Below, one piece after another: positions 8,086 through 16,091 of a stretch of DNA of 64,000 nucleotides. The notes beneath the pieces are model-generated. The model saw nothing but the letters and a program-made list of their open reading frames with translations, had not been told where the DNA came from and searched no databases. The stretch's first letter is position 1. Every line of letters begins with the position of its first letter. The stretch is from Pseudomonas cavernicola (lineage in GTDB: Bacteria; Pseudomonadota; Gammaproteobacteria; Pseudomonadales; Pseudomonadaceae). The position numbers and the translations under genes were made by a program. Location of the stretch: contig NZ_QYUR01000002.1 in NCBI RefSeq assembly GCF_003596405.1, positions 1,318,501 through 1,382,500 of the forward strand. The letters are read 5' to 3'.

Positions 8086-9780
8086 ATGCATATTGAAGAC
8101 CTGAAATTTCAAAATATTACCCAAAAGTACCTGAAACCCTATGCAAAGAGGTCTCCTACAGAGACGATGCAATTTCTCAAGTGGATTCTTGAGAACATCT
8201 TCCGGCTGGATGCTCAAGATGCTGACGATGCATGTGTCGACCAAAAGCAAGACAAGGGTGTCGACGCTTTAGTCATCAACGACACATTAGAAACCATTTT
8301 TATCTTTCAGTCGAAGTTTAAAAATTCCGACAAAGCCACACTTGGCGACACGGATCTTAAAGAATTTACGGGAACCCTCGCTCAATTCAAAAACCCAGAA
8401 GGCATCGACGTACTTCTCGCTGGGAAAGCCCACGAGGGGCTAAAAGCGACTATTCGCCGGATAAACCTGAAAGAAAAGATCGAAGCTGGATATGCTATTG
8501 AAGGTGTCTTTTGCACAAACGTCAGCCTCAACGGCGAGGGTATAGATTACCTCAAAAATGTTGTCGATATTACTGTCTACGATTCAAACAGAATAGTCGC
8601 CGATTTTGTTGACCTTGATGCAGATGCAGGCGTTGATGACACATTTGAGTTAAACACGTCGGACACCGAGGTAATTGACTACCAGACTGCAGACGGCGTT
8701 ACTGCGAAAATCTTTCTAGCAAACGCACTGCAATTAACCCACATGAAAGGTATTTCCGATAGCAGACTATTCAGCAGGAATGTCAGATACTCTCTTGGCA
8801 ACACCAAGGTGAATAAAAGCTTGATTTCTAGTATTAGAGACAAGAAAGAGCATAAGAATTTCCCACTCTACCATAACGGCATAACTATACTTTGCGATCA
8901 CATGAACGCCCCCAGCGGAGACAAGTTAGAAATCTCGCGCTATATGGTTGTCAATGGGGCGCAGAGCTTAACTTCCCTACTCAACGCAAAAGCTAGTATT
9001 TCCGCCGATCTAAAAATATTAGTAAAAATCATTGCGCTTGGTGGCGATGAAGAGCTAACCGACAAGATCACACAAAACAGCAACAACCAGAATGCGATCA
9101 AAGCCCGTGATATGCGTTCCAATCACGGCATTCAGCAACGACTTAAGAAGGAGATTTCACTAGTTAAATACGGAAGTTACGAGTTGCAGGTCAAGCAAGG
9201 CGAAGCAACCGTAAAAGGTGTTACGACAATATCCAATGAAAAAGCTGGACTCGCCTTGCTAGCTTTAGACTTAGGAGACCCGTGGAGCTGCCACCAAAAA
9301 TATAAGGTAATGGATGACTCTTACTCCAAGATTTTTGGAAGATCCGATGTCACCGGCGCTAAGATAATTGCCTTTCATTCAGCGCTGGAGGCGATTACTG
9401 ATTCACTTGACTCATTCGATGATAAATTATTTGGCTACTACACACTGACCACTTACTTCCTTGGATACGTCGTTTCTGAGATCATTAAGGATGACAAGGT
9501 GGGCAAGCAAGTCTTTAACAATATTAAGCAGGTCGTTGAAAAAGGGAAGCTCCAAGAATTTCTAGACGTGTTTACGTCTCTCGCGAGCACCACGGTCGCG
9601 GATCTCAATGCTGAAATCGAAGAACTCCGCGAAAACGAAGATGGATTCGACTACAAACGCGATCTCAAAAGTCCCAAATGGTGCCGAACCATGTGCGGAA
9701 AGCTCAAAGCGTCTTACAACAAAGACGTCAAACGAAAAAAGGCAGAACCGGTTTCCGCTCTGCTAGCAAACATTTTATAA
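8086..9780 (+). CDS. AIPR-family abortive-infection/phage-resistance protein
   Basis: 564 aa. The C-terminal two thirds carry AIPR hallmarks: FPLYHNGITI at 259-268 and RYMVVNGAQS at 285-294, then KITQNSNNQNAIKARDM. The N-terminal 100 residues look like a PD-(D/E)XK nuclease core, with Asp60 in KGVDAL and Gln75-x-Lys77 in FQSKF. Some AIPR proteins are linked to abortive infection or restriction-like defence. A DNA-cleaving role is inferred from the motif, not shown. The coding region is AT-rich relative to the core. The unknown 489-aa gene precedes it; an orphan antitoxin gene lies downstream on the other strand. Confidence 0.85.
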   Translation: MHIEDLKFQNITQKYLKPYAKRSPTETMQFLKWILENIFRLDAQDADDACVDQKQDKGVDALVINDTLETIFIFQSKFKNSDKATLGDTDLKEFTGTLAQFKNPEGIDVLLAGKAHEGLKATIRRINLKEKIEAGYAIEGVFCTNVSLNGEGIDYLKNVVDITVYDSNRIVADFVDLDADAGVDDTFELNTSDTEVIDYQTADGVTAKIFLANALQLTHMKGISDSRLFSRNVRYSLGNTKVNKSLISSIRDKKEHKNFPLYHNGITILCDHMNAPSGDKLEISRYMVVNGAQSLTSLLNAKASISADLKILVKIIALGGDEELTDKITQNSNNQNAIKARDMRSNHGIQQRLKKEISLVKYGSYELQVKQGEATVKGVTTISNEKAGLALLALDLGDPWSCHQKYKVMDDSYSKIFGRSDVTGAKIIAFHSALEAITDSLDSFDDKLFGYYTLTTYFLGYVVSEIIKDDKVGKQVFNNIKQVVEKGKLQEFLDVFTSLASTTVADLNAEIEELRENEDGFDYKRDLKSPKWCRTMCGKLKASYNKDVKRKKAEPVSALLANIL

Positions 9781-9884
9781 GTCCGAAGCGTATCCCATCT
9801 CCTGACAGAGGTGGGTTTTGCAGAATTGCGTGTGTAGCATTACTGCACTGAGGGGAAACGGGAGCTGATAGGTTTTTTCGAGTG

Positions 9885-9936
9885 CCCGCTTCTGGCCGGT
9901 TGTTGCCTCTCGCAACCGGCTAAAGTCGACCCATCG
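9885..9936. repeat. Degenerate palindrome-type repeat, copy D
   Basis: Contains TTCTGGCCGGTTGTTGCC followed by AACCGGCTAAAGTCGACCC. It has the same TGGCCGG ... GTCGACC layout as the other island copies, with an internal CCGGTT/AACCGG pair. It fills the gap between the AIPR gene and vapB. A further fragment of the family lies at about 10260-10300. Confidence 0.5.
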
Positions 9937-9959
9937 AGGGCGTTACGTCCAAGTAATCA

Positions 9960-10199
9960 TCAACTTGCATCAAAAGTCTCACGCTCTTGGTCGGCGGCCT
10001 GACTCCGCCCGACCATGAAATCGGCGCTCACGCTATCACCATCAAACCAACCATCCCAAGACTCACCCGCAGGAGTGATAACGAGAGAGCGGCCTATGGC
10101 TACCACGTCAACCCGTTTCACGTGGTCAGGTAAGGCTACCGCCTTGGGCAGGCGGATAGCCTGACACCGATTGCTTTTGAATACCGAGCCTTGCTTCAT
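9960..10199 (-). CDS. vapB: Orphan VapB-type antitoxin
   Basis: 79 aa, full length for this VapB group. The N-terminal AbrB/SpoVT swapped hairpin is clear (VFKSNRCQAIRLPKAVALP, then VDVVAIGRSLVITPAGESWD). The C-terminal toxin-binding tail (WFDGDSVSADFM, then DQERETF) is also present. In a normal operon vapC (a PIN-domain RNase) follows within a few bases. Here only about 180 bp separate the vapB stop from the end of the convergent AIPR gene and no PIN ORF fits. The toxin gene is therefore missing, leaving an antitoxin that may repress its own promoter or neutralise a VapC elsewhere. Confidence 0.85.
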   Translation of the reverse strand: MKQGSVFKSNRCQAIRLPKAVALPDHVKRVDVVAIGRSLVITPAGESWDGWFDGDSVSADFMVGRSQAADQERETFDAS

Positions 10200-10434
10200 G
10201 ATTACCTCCCTATTCGGGCGCTAGCCCAAGGATGCCACAGGATCGAAGCTAGCGACTGCTGACTGCCCGCTCTTGGGCCGATTTCTGCGACTCACAAACA
10301 TGATGGTCAGATCGGGTGCAAATAGGTGGTCAGAATGAATGCAAATGCATGGTCAAGTCATGCAACTTCGCACTGCCGGTGTGGATACTTTTTGGTCTAC
10401 CCTTCCCTTTCCAGTCTTGCTTGAGGATTGCGCC

Positions 10435-11181
10435 ATGTGCGGGCGCCTTTCCCAGTACCATGGGCTGCATGAATTCGCCGCGGTGCTGAACACCAGCCCG
10501 GAAGAAGCCACCCGGTTCAGTGATCAGCCTATAGGCAGGTACAACGTCGCGCCCTCCACTCAGGTGGCACTATTCCACCAGGATGACGACGGCCTGCATG
10601 CCGAGCCAGTTGTCTGGGGCTGGGCGCCGCACTGGGCCACAGGCAAGGCACCCGCGATTAATGCCCGGGTGGAGACGGTGTCAACCGGCAACTATTTCCG
10701 CAGCATTTGGAAGACCGGGCGTGCCCTGGTGCCGGCCGATGGCTGGTACGAGTGGAAGACCAGCCCAGACAACCCCAAGCTCAAGCAGCCCTACTTCATT
10801 CGCCTACAGGGTGACCAGCCGTTGTTCTTCGCGTCCCTTGGCCAGTTTCCTCGAGGTGGCGCTGAGGCGCGCAAGGGTGACGGCTTTGTGATCCTTACCG
10901 GTGCCGCCGATGCCGGATTGACCGAAGTCCACGACCGCAAGCCACTGGTTCTGCTGCCGGAACTGGCCAGGGCCTGGGTAGACCCAGCCACCTCTCTGGC
11001 GGAAGCCGAGGACATTGCCCGCTATCACGTGGCGCTAGCTGACGCTTTCGAGTGGTTCCCGGTCAGCAAGGAAGTCGGCAACGTACGCAACGACTATCCG
11101 GGCGTGATCGAAGTCCGACAAGCGCGGGCTTTGTGTTTTCCGGCGATGAGCTCTACCAGAAGGCGCTGCATGCAGTGGTGA
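10435..11181 (+). CDS. SRAP domain protein (YedK/HMCES-type), copy 2, with altered C-terminus
   Basis: 248 aa. The start at 10435 is chosen because Cys2 (Met-Cys-Gly-Arg) must be exposed; TGAGGA upstream serves as ribosome site. Asn76 (INAR), Glu106 (WYEW) and His166 (EVHDR) complete the active site. The SRAP domain proper ends near GNVRNDYPGVIEV (about 11115). The last 20 residues look like out-of-frame reading of a different domain, an FtsK gamma-like winged helix readable in another frame up to 11333. The present protein should still crosslink abasic sites. The sequence is clearly diverged from copy 1, so it is not a recent duplication. Confidence 0.92.
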   Translation: MCGRLSQYHGLHEFAAVLNTSPEEATRFSDQPIGRYNVAPSTQVALFHQDDDGLHAEPVVWGWAPHWATGKAPAINARVETVSTGNYFRSIWKTGRALVPADGWYEWKTSPDNPKLKQPYFIRLQGDQPLFFASLGQFPRGGAEARKGDGFVILTGAADAGLTEVHDRKPLVLLPELARAWVDPATSLAEAEDIARYHVALADAFEWFPVSKEVGNVRNDYPGVIEVRQARALCFPAMSSTRRRCMQW

Positions 11182-11333
11182 CAGAACAACGCGCGACTGT
11201 CGGCTGGCTCCAGGGCGTCCTGGCGGTGACTGAGGAGCAGGCCGGCGTGTTGCTTGACCTTCTGGAAGACCAGGGCGTCGTCGGGCCCGCCAATGACCTA
11301 GGCGGCCGCTCCGTTCTCTGGGCAACGGAATAA
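11130..11333 (+). pseudogene. FtsK gamma-like winged-helix segment, out of frame with the SRAP gene
   Basis: In a different frame from the SRAP ORF, about 65 residues read as an FtsK gamma-type domain: FSGDELYQKALHAVV, then VGWLQGVLAVTEEQAGVLLD, then LEDQGVVGPAND, ending with TAA at 11331. It has no start of its own. A single frameshift between about 11112 and 11136 would join it to the SRAP domain. The Gly-Tyr-Asn-Arg recognition stretch of true FtsK gamma is replaced (AVTEEQAG), so KOPS reading is doubtful. It is either a decayed SRAP-gamma fusion or a chance juxtaposition. Nothing recognisable lies at 11334-11552. Confidence 0.55.
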
Positions 11334-11552
11334 AAGGCCCTCTTATCCCCAACTTCGACCATCTGGAGTATCGCCCCGAACGCCAGCACGTACTGTCCCG
11401 GCGACTGATCAGGTCCTGGAACGAGAACCGCCAGGCGTTGCGCGGTCCGCGCGCGGGCGAGACAAACCCGGCTACGATCAGGGAGCGGATGGTGCTGCGG
11501 GCAGGCGAAGCAGCTTCTCGACGTCACGCACGCCGTATTGGTGCATATGCGC

Positions 11553-12416
11553 CTACTTCGCCCGCTTGGCCGGCTCGGCTTCTTCCGCTTGCTTGGGCGG
11601 CATCGCCGGTTTGGTCTCGGCCGGCGCCCTGCGTGCGGACGCACCTTTTTTCTCGAGGCTGGCGCGCAATGCTTCCATGAGGTCGATGATCTGGGCTCCG
11701 CCCTTGGGCTCCTCGGCCATGGTGATCTCATGGCCGTCGACCTTTTTCTGCACTGCCGCTTCGATGCGCGCACCCACCTCGTCCGTGTAGGCGCTCGGGT
11801 CGAAGGTGTCGGAGGCCTGCTGCTCGATCAGCAGCTGCGCGAGCTTGAGCTCGGCGTCCTTTACTTCGGTCTTGGGGATGTCGATGTCCTTGATCGAACG
11901 AACCTCCTCGGCATAGAGCAGCTGCTGCATGACCAGGCCGTCCTCAACCGGCCGGATCATCACGATGTACTGCTTGCCGTGTGCCGCCCAGCGCCCAAGC
12001 GCGCAGCGCTTGGATTCGCGCAGCGCCCGTGTGAAAAGCGCATAGGCCTTGGCGCCGCCCTTGTCGGGGGCAAGGTAGTAGGCCTTGTCGAAGTACACCG
12101 GGTCGATCGTTTCGATCGGTACGAATTCGGTAATGTCGGCGCTGTGCGTGCCGGCTTCCTCGAGCGTCTTCAATTCTTCCGGCTCGAACATCACGTACTG
12201 GTCCTTGGCGAACTCGTAGCCCTTGACCATGTCCTCGCGCGCGACCGGGATGTCTTCCTTCGCGCAGAGGTACTGTTGCTTCAGGCGCGACCCGCAGCCC
12301 TTGTGCAGGAGGTTGAAGGAAATCGTGTGGCTCGCCTCGGTGGCCGAATACAGCTTCACCGGGATGGACACGAGACCAAACGAAACGGTCAGCGATGCAA
12401 TCGAACGTGCGGTCAT
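11553..12416 (-). CDS. ku: Ku protein, bacterial non-homologous end joining
   Basis: 287 aa. The start at 12416 has GGAGG 5 nt upstream; an upstream Met at 12431 is less well placed. The whole Ku core is present (SIASLTVSFGLVSIPVKLYS, LKQQYLC, IDPVYFDKAYYLAPDKG, KQYIVMIRP, LKLAQLLI). A basic, Ala/Pro-rich C-terminal tail of the kind that recruits LigD follows. Ku forms a homodimeric ring on double-strand break ends. It lies 17 bp downstream of ligD on the same strand, so the two form an operon. Ku/LigD systems are often chromosomal in Pseudomonas; here they are island cargo. Confidence 0.96.
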   Translation of the reverse strand: MTARSIASLTVSFGLVSIPVKLYSATEASHTISFNLLHKGCGSRLKQQYLCAKEDIPVAREDMVKGYEFAKDQYVMFEPEELKTLEEAGTHSADITEFVPIETIDPVYFDKAYYLAPDKGGAKAYALFTRALRESKRCALGRWAAHGKQYIVMIRPVEDGLVMQQLLYAEEVRSIKDIDIPKTEVKDAELKLAQLLIEQQASDTFDPSAYTDEVGARIEAAVQKKVDGHEITMAEEPKGGAQIIDLMEALRASLEKKGASARRAPAETKPAMPPKQAEEAEPAKRAK

Positions 12417-12433
12417 GACTACCTCCGACATCT

Positions 12434-15163
12434 TCAGGCCGTGCGGCCCGCCAAGGCGCGCGCGAGGTCCTGCTTGCGTTTCAGGGCGTCGCGCCAGCGA
12501 TCGCCCGCCTGGGTTAGTTGCATTATCACATTCGTGACCCGGAAGTCGAGTGGATGGGCGCCGGCCAGCTCCTCCCAGGTCAGCGGCATCGACACTGGAG
12601 CACCCGGCTCGCCGCGCGGGGAATAGACCACGTTCAGCGTCTTCCCGCGCGCATTCATGTTGTGGTCCATGAAGATCTTGCCGGTGCGCTTGGGCACGCT
12701 CCATTCCATGGTGATGTCCTTGGGATGCAAGTGCATCAGGTGGCGGCTGACCAGTTCGGACACGTGGCGCGCGGCGTCGAAATCGATCGTGCGCTTGATC
12801 GGGACGAACACGTGCAGGCCGGTCTTGCCGGAGGTCTTGACGATGGACTCCAGCGACATGTCCTGCAGCAATTCGCGCAGCCGGAACGCGATCTCCTTGC
12901 CCTTCTCGAACGCGACCACGTTGAGCTCCGGCTCCGCGCCCGGCGCTTCCTTGCCGGAGTAGATGTAGGGATCGATGTCGAACACGACGTAGTCGGGATA
13001 GTTAAGCACCGAACTTTCCATTGCTTCGAGCGAGCTGGCATAGTCCGTGGACTTGGAAATGGCGTCGGGTCCGAGCCTGGCGCGCGAATGCCAGACGTGG
13101 AATTCGAGGGTCCCCGACTGCGCCAGCCACATCAGCGTTGGCAGATTGTTGCAGAGCAGGTACTCGTGCTTCTCGTCCTTGTGTCCCGAGAACACGGTGA
13201 CGGTCTCGACGAACGCGGGACGTTCCTGCGTCCAGTGCTTCTGGAAGAAGCGTTGCCCTCGGATGCCGTCGGGCATGCGGATCATGGTGAGCGGGCGGTC
13301 TGCCAGGTGCGGCAGCATCAAGGGCGAGACCTGGGCGAGATAGCGCAGCAGGTCGCGCTTGGTCTGCGCCGGCTGCTGCAACGCTGGATCGGCGGGCCAG
13401 TAGACGCGATCGAGGTGGGTGAGGCGGATTCGATGAGGACCTACGGCGAGTTCCAAGGCGTTCTTGCTTTCCAGCTGCACCAGAATCTCTTCGACCTCAA
13501 GAATTCCAGAATCCGTTTTTGCTTTTTGTCCGTCATTCCCGCGAAGGCGCGGGAATGACGAGCTTGAGAGTTTCGGTTCTGCGGGGCGCCGCACCGTCTT
13601 CGGATCGATGTCGTCGCGTAGCCTCAGGAAAACCGGCGCACGCAGGGAGCCACCCTCAGTCCACTGCTGGAAGTTCACTTCGGCGACCAACTCCGGTTTC
13701 ACCCAGGTGACGGGTACATTGACCTCGGGCTTGTCGGTGAAGGGGCAAGTGGGGGTTTGCAGCGGCGCCAGGCGCGCCCGCACATGTGCCAGCGTGCGAT
13801 CGTCGAAGCCGGAACCGACGTGCGAGGCGTAGCGCAGCTCGCCCTTGTCCCAGAAGCCGATCAGCAGGGCGCCCAGTGGCGCGCGCGATCCTTTGCCCTG
13901 CGTGTAACCGCCGATAACGAAGTCGGCGCTGCGCATCGGTTTGACCTTCAGCCACAACGGCGAGCGCCGGCCGGCCTGGTAACGGCTGTCCATGCGCTTG
14001 CCGATCACGCCTTCGAAGCCGCTGGCGAGCGCCGCCGCCAGCAACGCAACCCCGTCCTGCGCGGCATGCACGAGCTGCACCAGGGGCGATGACAGCAGGC
14101 ATTGCACGAGATAACGGCGGCGCTCGCGATAGGGCATGTCGCGCAGGTCGATACCGGCGAAGTACAGCAGGTCGAAGCAGAAGAAGACCGCGGGCGTACT
14201 GCGGTCGGCCGCCGCGAGTTCACGGGGCGTCTTCAGCTGGACGCGATTTTGCAGCGCGTTGAACGACGGCTTGCCGCTGGCGTCGAATGCGACGAGCTCG
14301 CCGTCGAGGATCATGCCGTCCACAGCCTGCTGGCCGAGTTCCGCCACCAGGGTCGGGAAGGCGCCGACCAGGTCCAGGCCCCGACGCGATCGCAGCCGCA
14401 CGCCGTGCCGGTCGATGAAGGCGAGCACGCGATAGCCGTCGAGCTTCGGCTCCCACATCCAGTCGGCATGGTGGAACGGCGTGTCGCCGACTTCCGCCAG
14501 CATCGGCGCTAGCTTGGTGGGCATTGGTGCGACCTCGCCGGCAGGGACGAGCCGGGCGGCGGGGATGCGGTGCGCGGGAACGACCTTGAGGTCCGCGACC
14601 GCCACGCCGGAGAGCACCGAACGGTTCTGCGCGGTGACGTCATTCGTCGTCGTGAACCGGTCCTTGTGCTTGATCAGCAGCCAGCTCTTCGCGTCCTTGG
14701 TGCGCACCAGCGCGAACGATCCCTTCAACTTTTCGCCACGCAGCTGGATGCTGAGCTTGCCGGCAGCGATTCCGTCGCGAATCCGGCGCTCGGCTTCGGC
14801 GCGATCGTGGAACCAGGTGCAGCCTTCGTCCGGGCTGTAGACGCCGCAATCCCACACGATTACTTCGCCCGCGCCGTATTGCCCAGGCGGAATCACGCCC
14901 TCGAAGGAGGCGTAGTCGTACGGATGGTCTTCCACGAATACGGCCAGGCGCTTTTCGCCCGGATCGAGCGATGGCCCCTTGGGCACGGCCCAGGACTTCA
15001 GCACGCCATCGCATTCGAGCCGGAAGTCGTAGTGCAGCTGCCGCGCTGAATGCTGCTGGACGACGAAGAGCAGCGGCCCGGCCCCACCATCCGGCAGCAC
15101 CGGGGCTGGCTCGGGGGTGGCTTCGAAGCGGCGCTTGGCGGAATATTCGCTGAGCTTCGACAT
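12434..15163 (-). CDS. ligD: LigD, multifunctional ATP-dependent DNA ligase of NHEJ
   Basis: 909 aa in the Pseudomonas-type order phosphoesterase-ligase-polymerase. Residues about 30-150 are the 3'-phosphoesterase (LHYDFRLE, SWAVPKGPS). About 215-530 is the ATP-dependent ligase, with adenylated Lys240 in EPKLDGYR. About 610-900 is the primase-like polymerase (FDIDPY metal-binding pair, TSGKTGLHVFVP). The enzyme trims, fills and seals ends brought by Ku. Oddity: the linker between ligase and polymerase (about residues 533-546) contains an in-frame palindromic repeat (13531-13560) coding FPRLRGNDGQ. The frame stays open, so the protein should be functional. Confidence 0.96.
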   Translation of the reverse strand: MSKLSEYSAKRRFEATPEPAPVLPDGGAGPLLFVVQQHSARQLHYDFRLECDGVLKSWAVPKGPSLDPGEKRLAVFVEDHPYDYASFEGVIPPGQYGAGEVIVWDCGVYSPDEGCTWFHDRAEAERRIRDGIAAGKLSIQLRGEKLKGSFALVRTKDAKSWLLIKHKDRFTTTNDVTAQNRSVLSGVAVADLKVVPAHRIPAARLVPAGEVAPMPTKLAPMLAEVGDTPFHHADWMWEPKLDGYRVLAFIDRHGVRLRSRRGLDLVGAFPTLVAELGQQAVDGMILDGELVAFDASGKPSFNALQNRVQLKTPRELAAADRSTPAVFFCFDLLYFAGIDLRDMPYRERRRYLVQCLLSSPLVQLVHAAQDGVALLAAALASGFEGVIGKRMDSRYQAGRRSPLWLKVKPMRSADFVIGGYTQGKGSRAPLGALLIGFWDKGELRYASHVGSGFDDRTLAHVRARLAPLQTPTCPFTDKPEVNVPVTWVKPELVAEVNFQQWTEGGSLRAPVFLRLRDDIDPKTVRRPAEPKLSSSSFPRLRGNDGQKAKTDSGILEVEEILVQLESKNALELAVGPHRIRLTHLDRVYWPADPALQQPAQTKRDLLRYLAQVSPLMLPHLADRPLTMIRMPDGIRGQRFFQKHWTQERPAFVETVTVFSGHKDEKHEYLLCNNLPTLMWLAQSGTLEFHVWHSRARLGPDAISKSTDYASSLEAMESSVLNYPDYVVFDIDPYIYSGKEAPGAEPELNVVAFEKGKEIAFRLRELLQDMSLESIVKTSGKTGLHVFVPIKRTIDFDAARHVSELVSRHLMHLHPKDITMEWSVPKRTGKIFMDHNMNARGKTLNVVYSPRGEPGAPVSMPLTWEELAGAHPLDFRVTNVIMQLTQAGDRWRDALKRKQDLARALAGRTA
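13531..13560. repeat. Perfect 30-bp palindromic repeat inside ligD
   Basis: Arms CGTCATTCCCGCG and CGCGGGAATGACG, 13 bp each, perfect, around AAGG. The text (ATTCCCGCG ... CGCGGGAAT) is the well-known type of dispersed intergenic repeat of many beta- and gammaproteobacteria. Here it lies in frame in the flexible linker of LigD, adding about ten residues without a stop codon. Confidence 0.9.
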
Positions 15164-15316
15164 GTCGGACTATTTACCAGTGATCAAGCATTTGCATACG
15201 GAAAGACCGCTTCCGCGAGCCACCCGGCCGGCTCACGTTTGACGGACTAGCTCTGGGGTGAAGCGGACTGTCGTGGTTCGGCTGCCAACTAAATGTAGCG
15301 TAATTGGCAGTCCGAG

Positions 15317-15650
15317 TTGATGCGGCTGTTAGGCAGCGACGGTGGGCAATGCTTCGCTTGCTCTTGCTTGGTGGCGTTGTACCGACCAATCGCGGGGCAT
15401 TTGGTGCAGGCTATGTGGCGGGGAGCAGGGCGCACCCATGCCTTCAAACGCTGGAAGGGCGACGCCCCGGCAGTTTCGGACGAAGCGCACTTCTTGACCC
15501 TGGCATGGTGCCCGTAGCGCTACGTCCGAAGCAAGAGAAGAGACGATTGAGTACTTTTTGACCGAATACAGGAAAATGCTGGAAGAAAACCTGGATGACT
15601 ACATTAATAATTTCAGTTCTTATATGCAGCTCCCAGATGAAAATGCATAA
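15317..15650 (+). pseudogene. Broken ORF of the first cassette
   Basis: One frame runs from 15317 (ATG) to a stop at about 15515 and contains CFACSCLVALYRPIAGH and DEAHFLTLAWCP. An overlapping frame, open from 15498, continues as EETIEYFLTEYRKMLEENLD and ends exactly at the attC start (stop 15648-15650). Together they look like one cassette gene of about 110 residues with a frameshift near 15500-15515. I cannot name the product. Alternatively only a short peptide from the TTG at 15558 is real. Confidence 0.35.
15328..15334 (+). other. Possible degenerate right end of an attC site opening the plus-strand array
   Basis: GTTAGGC matches the R' core (GTTRRRY). A near partner TGCCAAC occurs at about 15280 but lacks one T. 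The stem between them is not convincing. If real, it marks the left edge of the first cassette; the stretch 15164-15316 holds no recognisable gene. Confidence 0.35.
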
Positions 15651-15720
15651 CAAGTCGCTCAAATCGTTCGTTTCGCTCACTGGGACCGCGTTCCGCGGCC
15701 CCTTAGCTTAATTGTTGGGC
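15645..15720 (+). other. attC recombination site 1 (Pseudomonas type)
   Basis: R'' GCATAAC and R' GTTGGGC bound a 76-bp imperfect palindrome with the internal text AATCGTTCG TTTCGCTCAC and a GCGG/CCGC tip. The site matches, in order and length, the attC near 21428 read on the other strand. It follows the first cassette ORF directly, as attC sites do. Confidence 0.9.
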
Positions 15721-15739
15721 ACTAATGTAGGAGGCACAT

Positions 15740-16009
15740 ATGGACGAGGACCTTGAGCGAATGTCGCGCGAACAACTCATGGCCGAGGTTAGAAAGCTGC
15801 GGCAAGGAGTGCGTGCGCATCGTGATTGCTCCGGCCATGACCTATGCTGGCACCATCCGGCGCTCTGGGCTCTTCTACCGGAGAAGTCAGATCCTCTTCC
15901 CAAAGTACCAAGCTGGCCGCAGTTCCTGCGTGGGTGCATCAAGTATCGACAGTCCCTTGATGAGCAGGCGGCCAACGCTCCCAGAACCGATGAACCATAT
16001 TCCGAGTAA
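15740..16009 (+). CDS. Cassette-borne conserved hypothetical protein
   Basis: 89 aa, starting 19 nt after attC 1 with TAGGAGG as ribosome site, the usual spacing for a gene cassette. The sequence (MSREQLMAEVRKLRQGVRAH, HDLCWHHPALWALLPEK, WPQFLRGCIKYRQSLDEQA) has a short N-terminal helix and a Trp/Pro-rich centre. I have the impression of similar proteins in other integron cassettes, but the function is unknown. It would be transcribed from an array promoter to the left, which is not seen because no integrase/Pc region lies in the window. Confidence 0.85.
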   Translation: MDEDLERMSREQLMAEVRKLRQGVRAHRDCSGHDLCWHHPALWALLPEKSDPLPKVPSWPQFLRGCIKYRQSLDEQAANAPRTDEPYSE

Positions 16010-16015
16010 GCAGCG

Positions 16016-16045
16016 TGCCCAACAAGCGGCAGCAGACCCACATTT
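16016..16045 (+). other. Truncated attC site after the second cassette
   Basis: R''-like GCCCAAC followed by AAGCGGCAGCAGACCC, directly after the 89-aa gene. No matching GTTGGGC occurs before the next gene, so the right half is missing and the two cassettes are fused. Confidence 0.55.
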
Positions 16046-16091
16046 CGTGTAAACAATAGCCATCAATTCCAACGGAAAGGGGAGAATCATC

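Noticed and set aside
12518..13558. Long plus-strand frames opposite ligD and ku (also 11538-12626)
   Set aside because: Sense strand carries clear LigD and Ku domains; the antisense frames have no ribosome sites or motifs.
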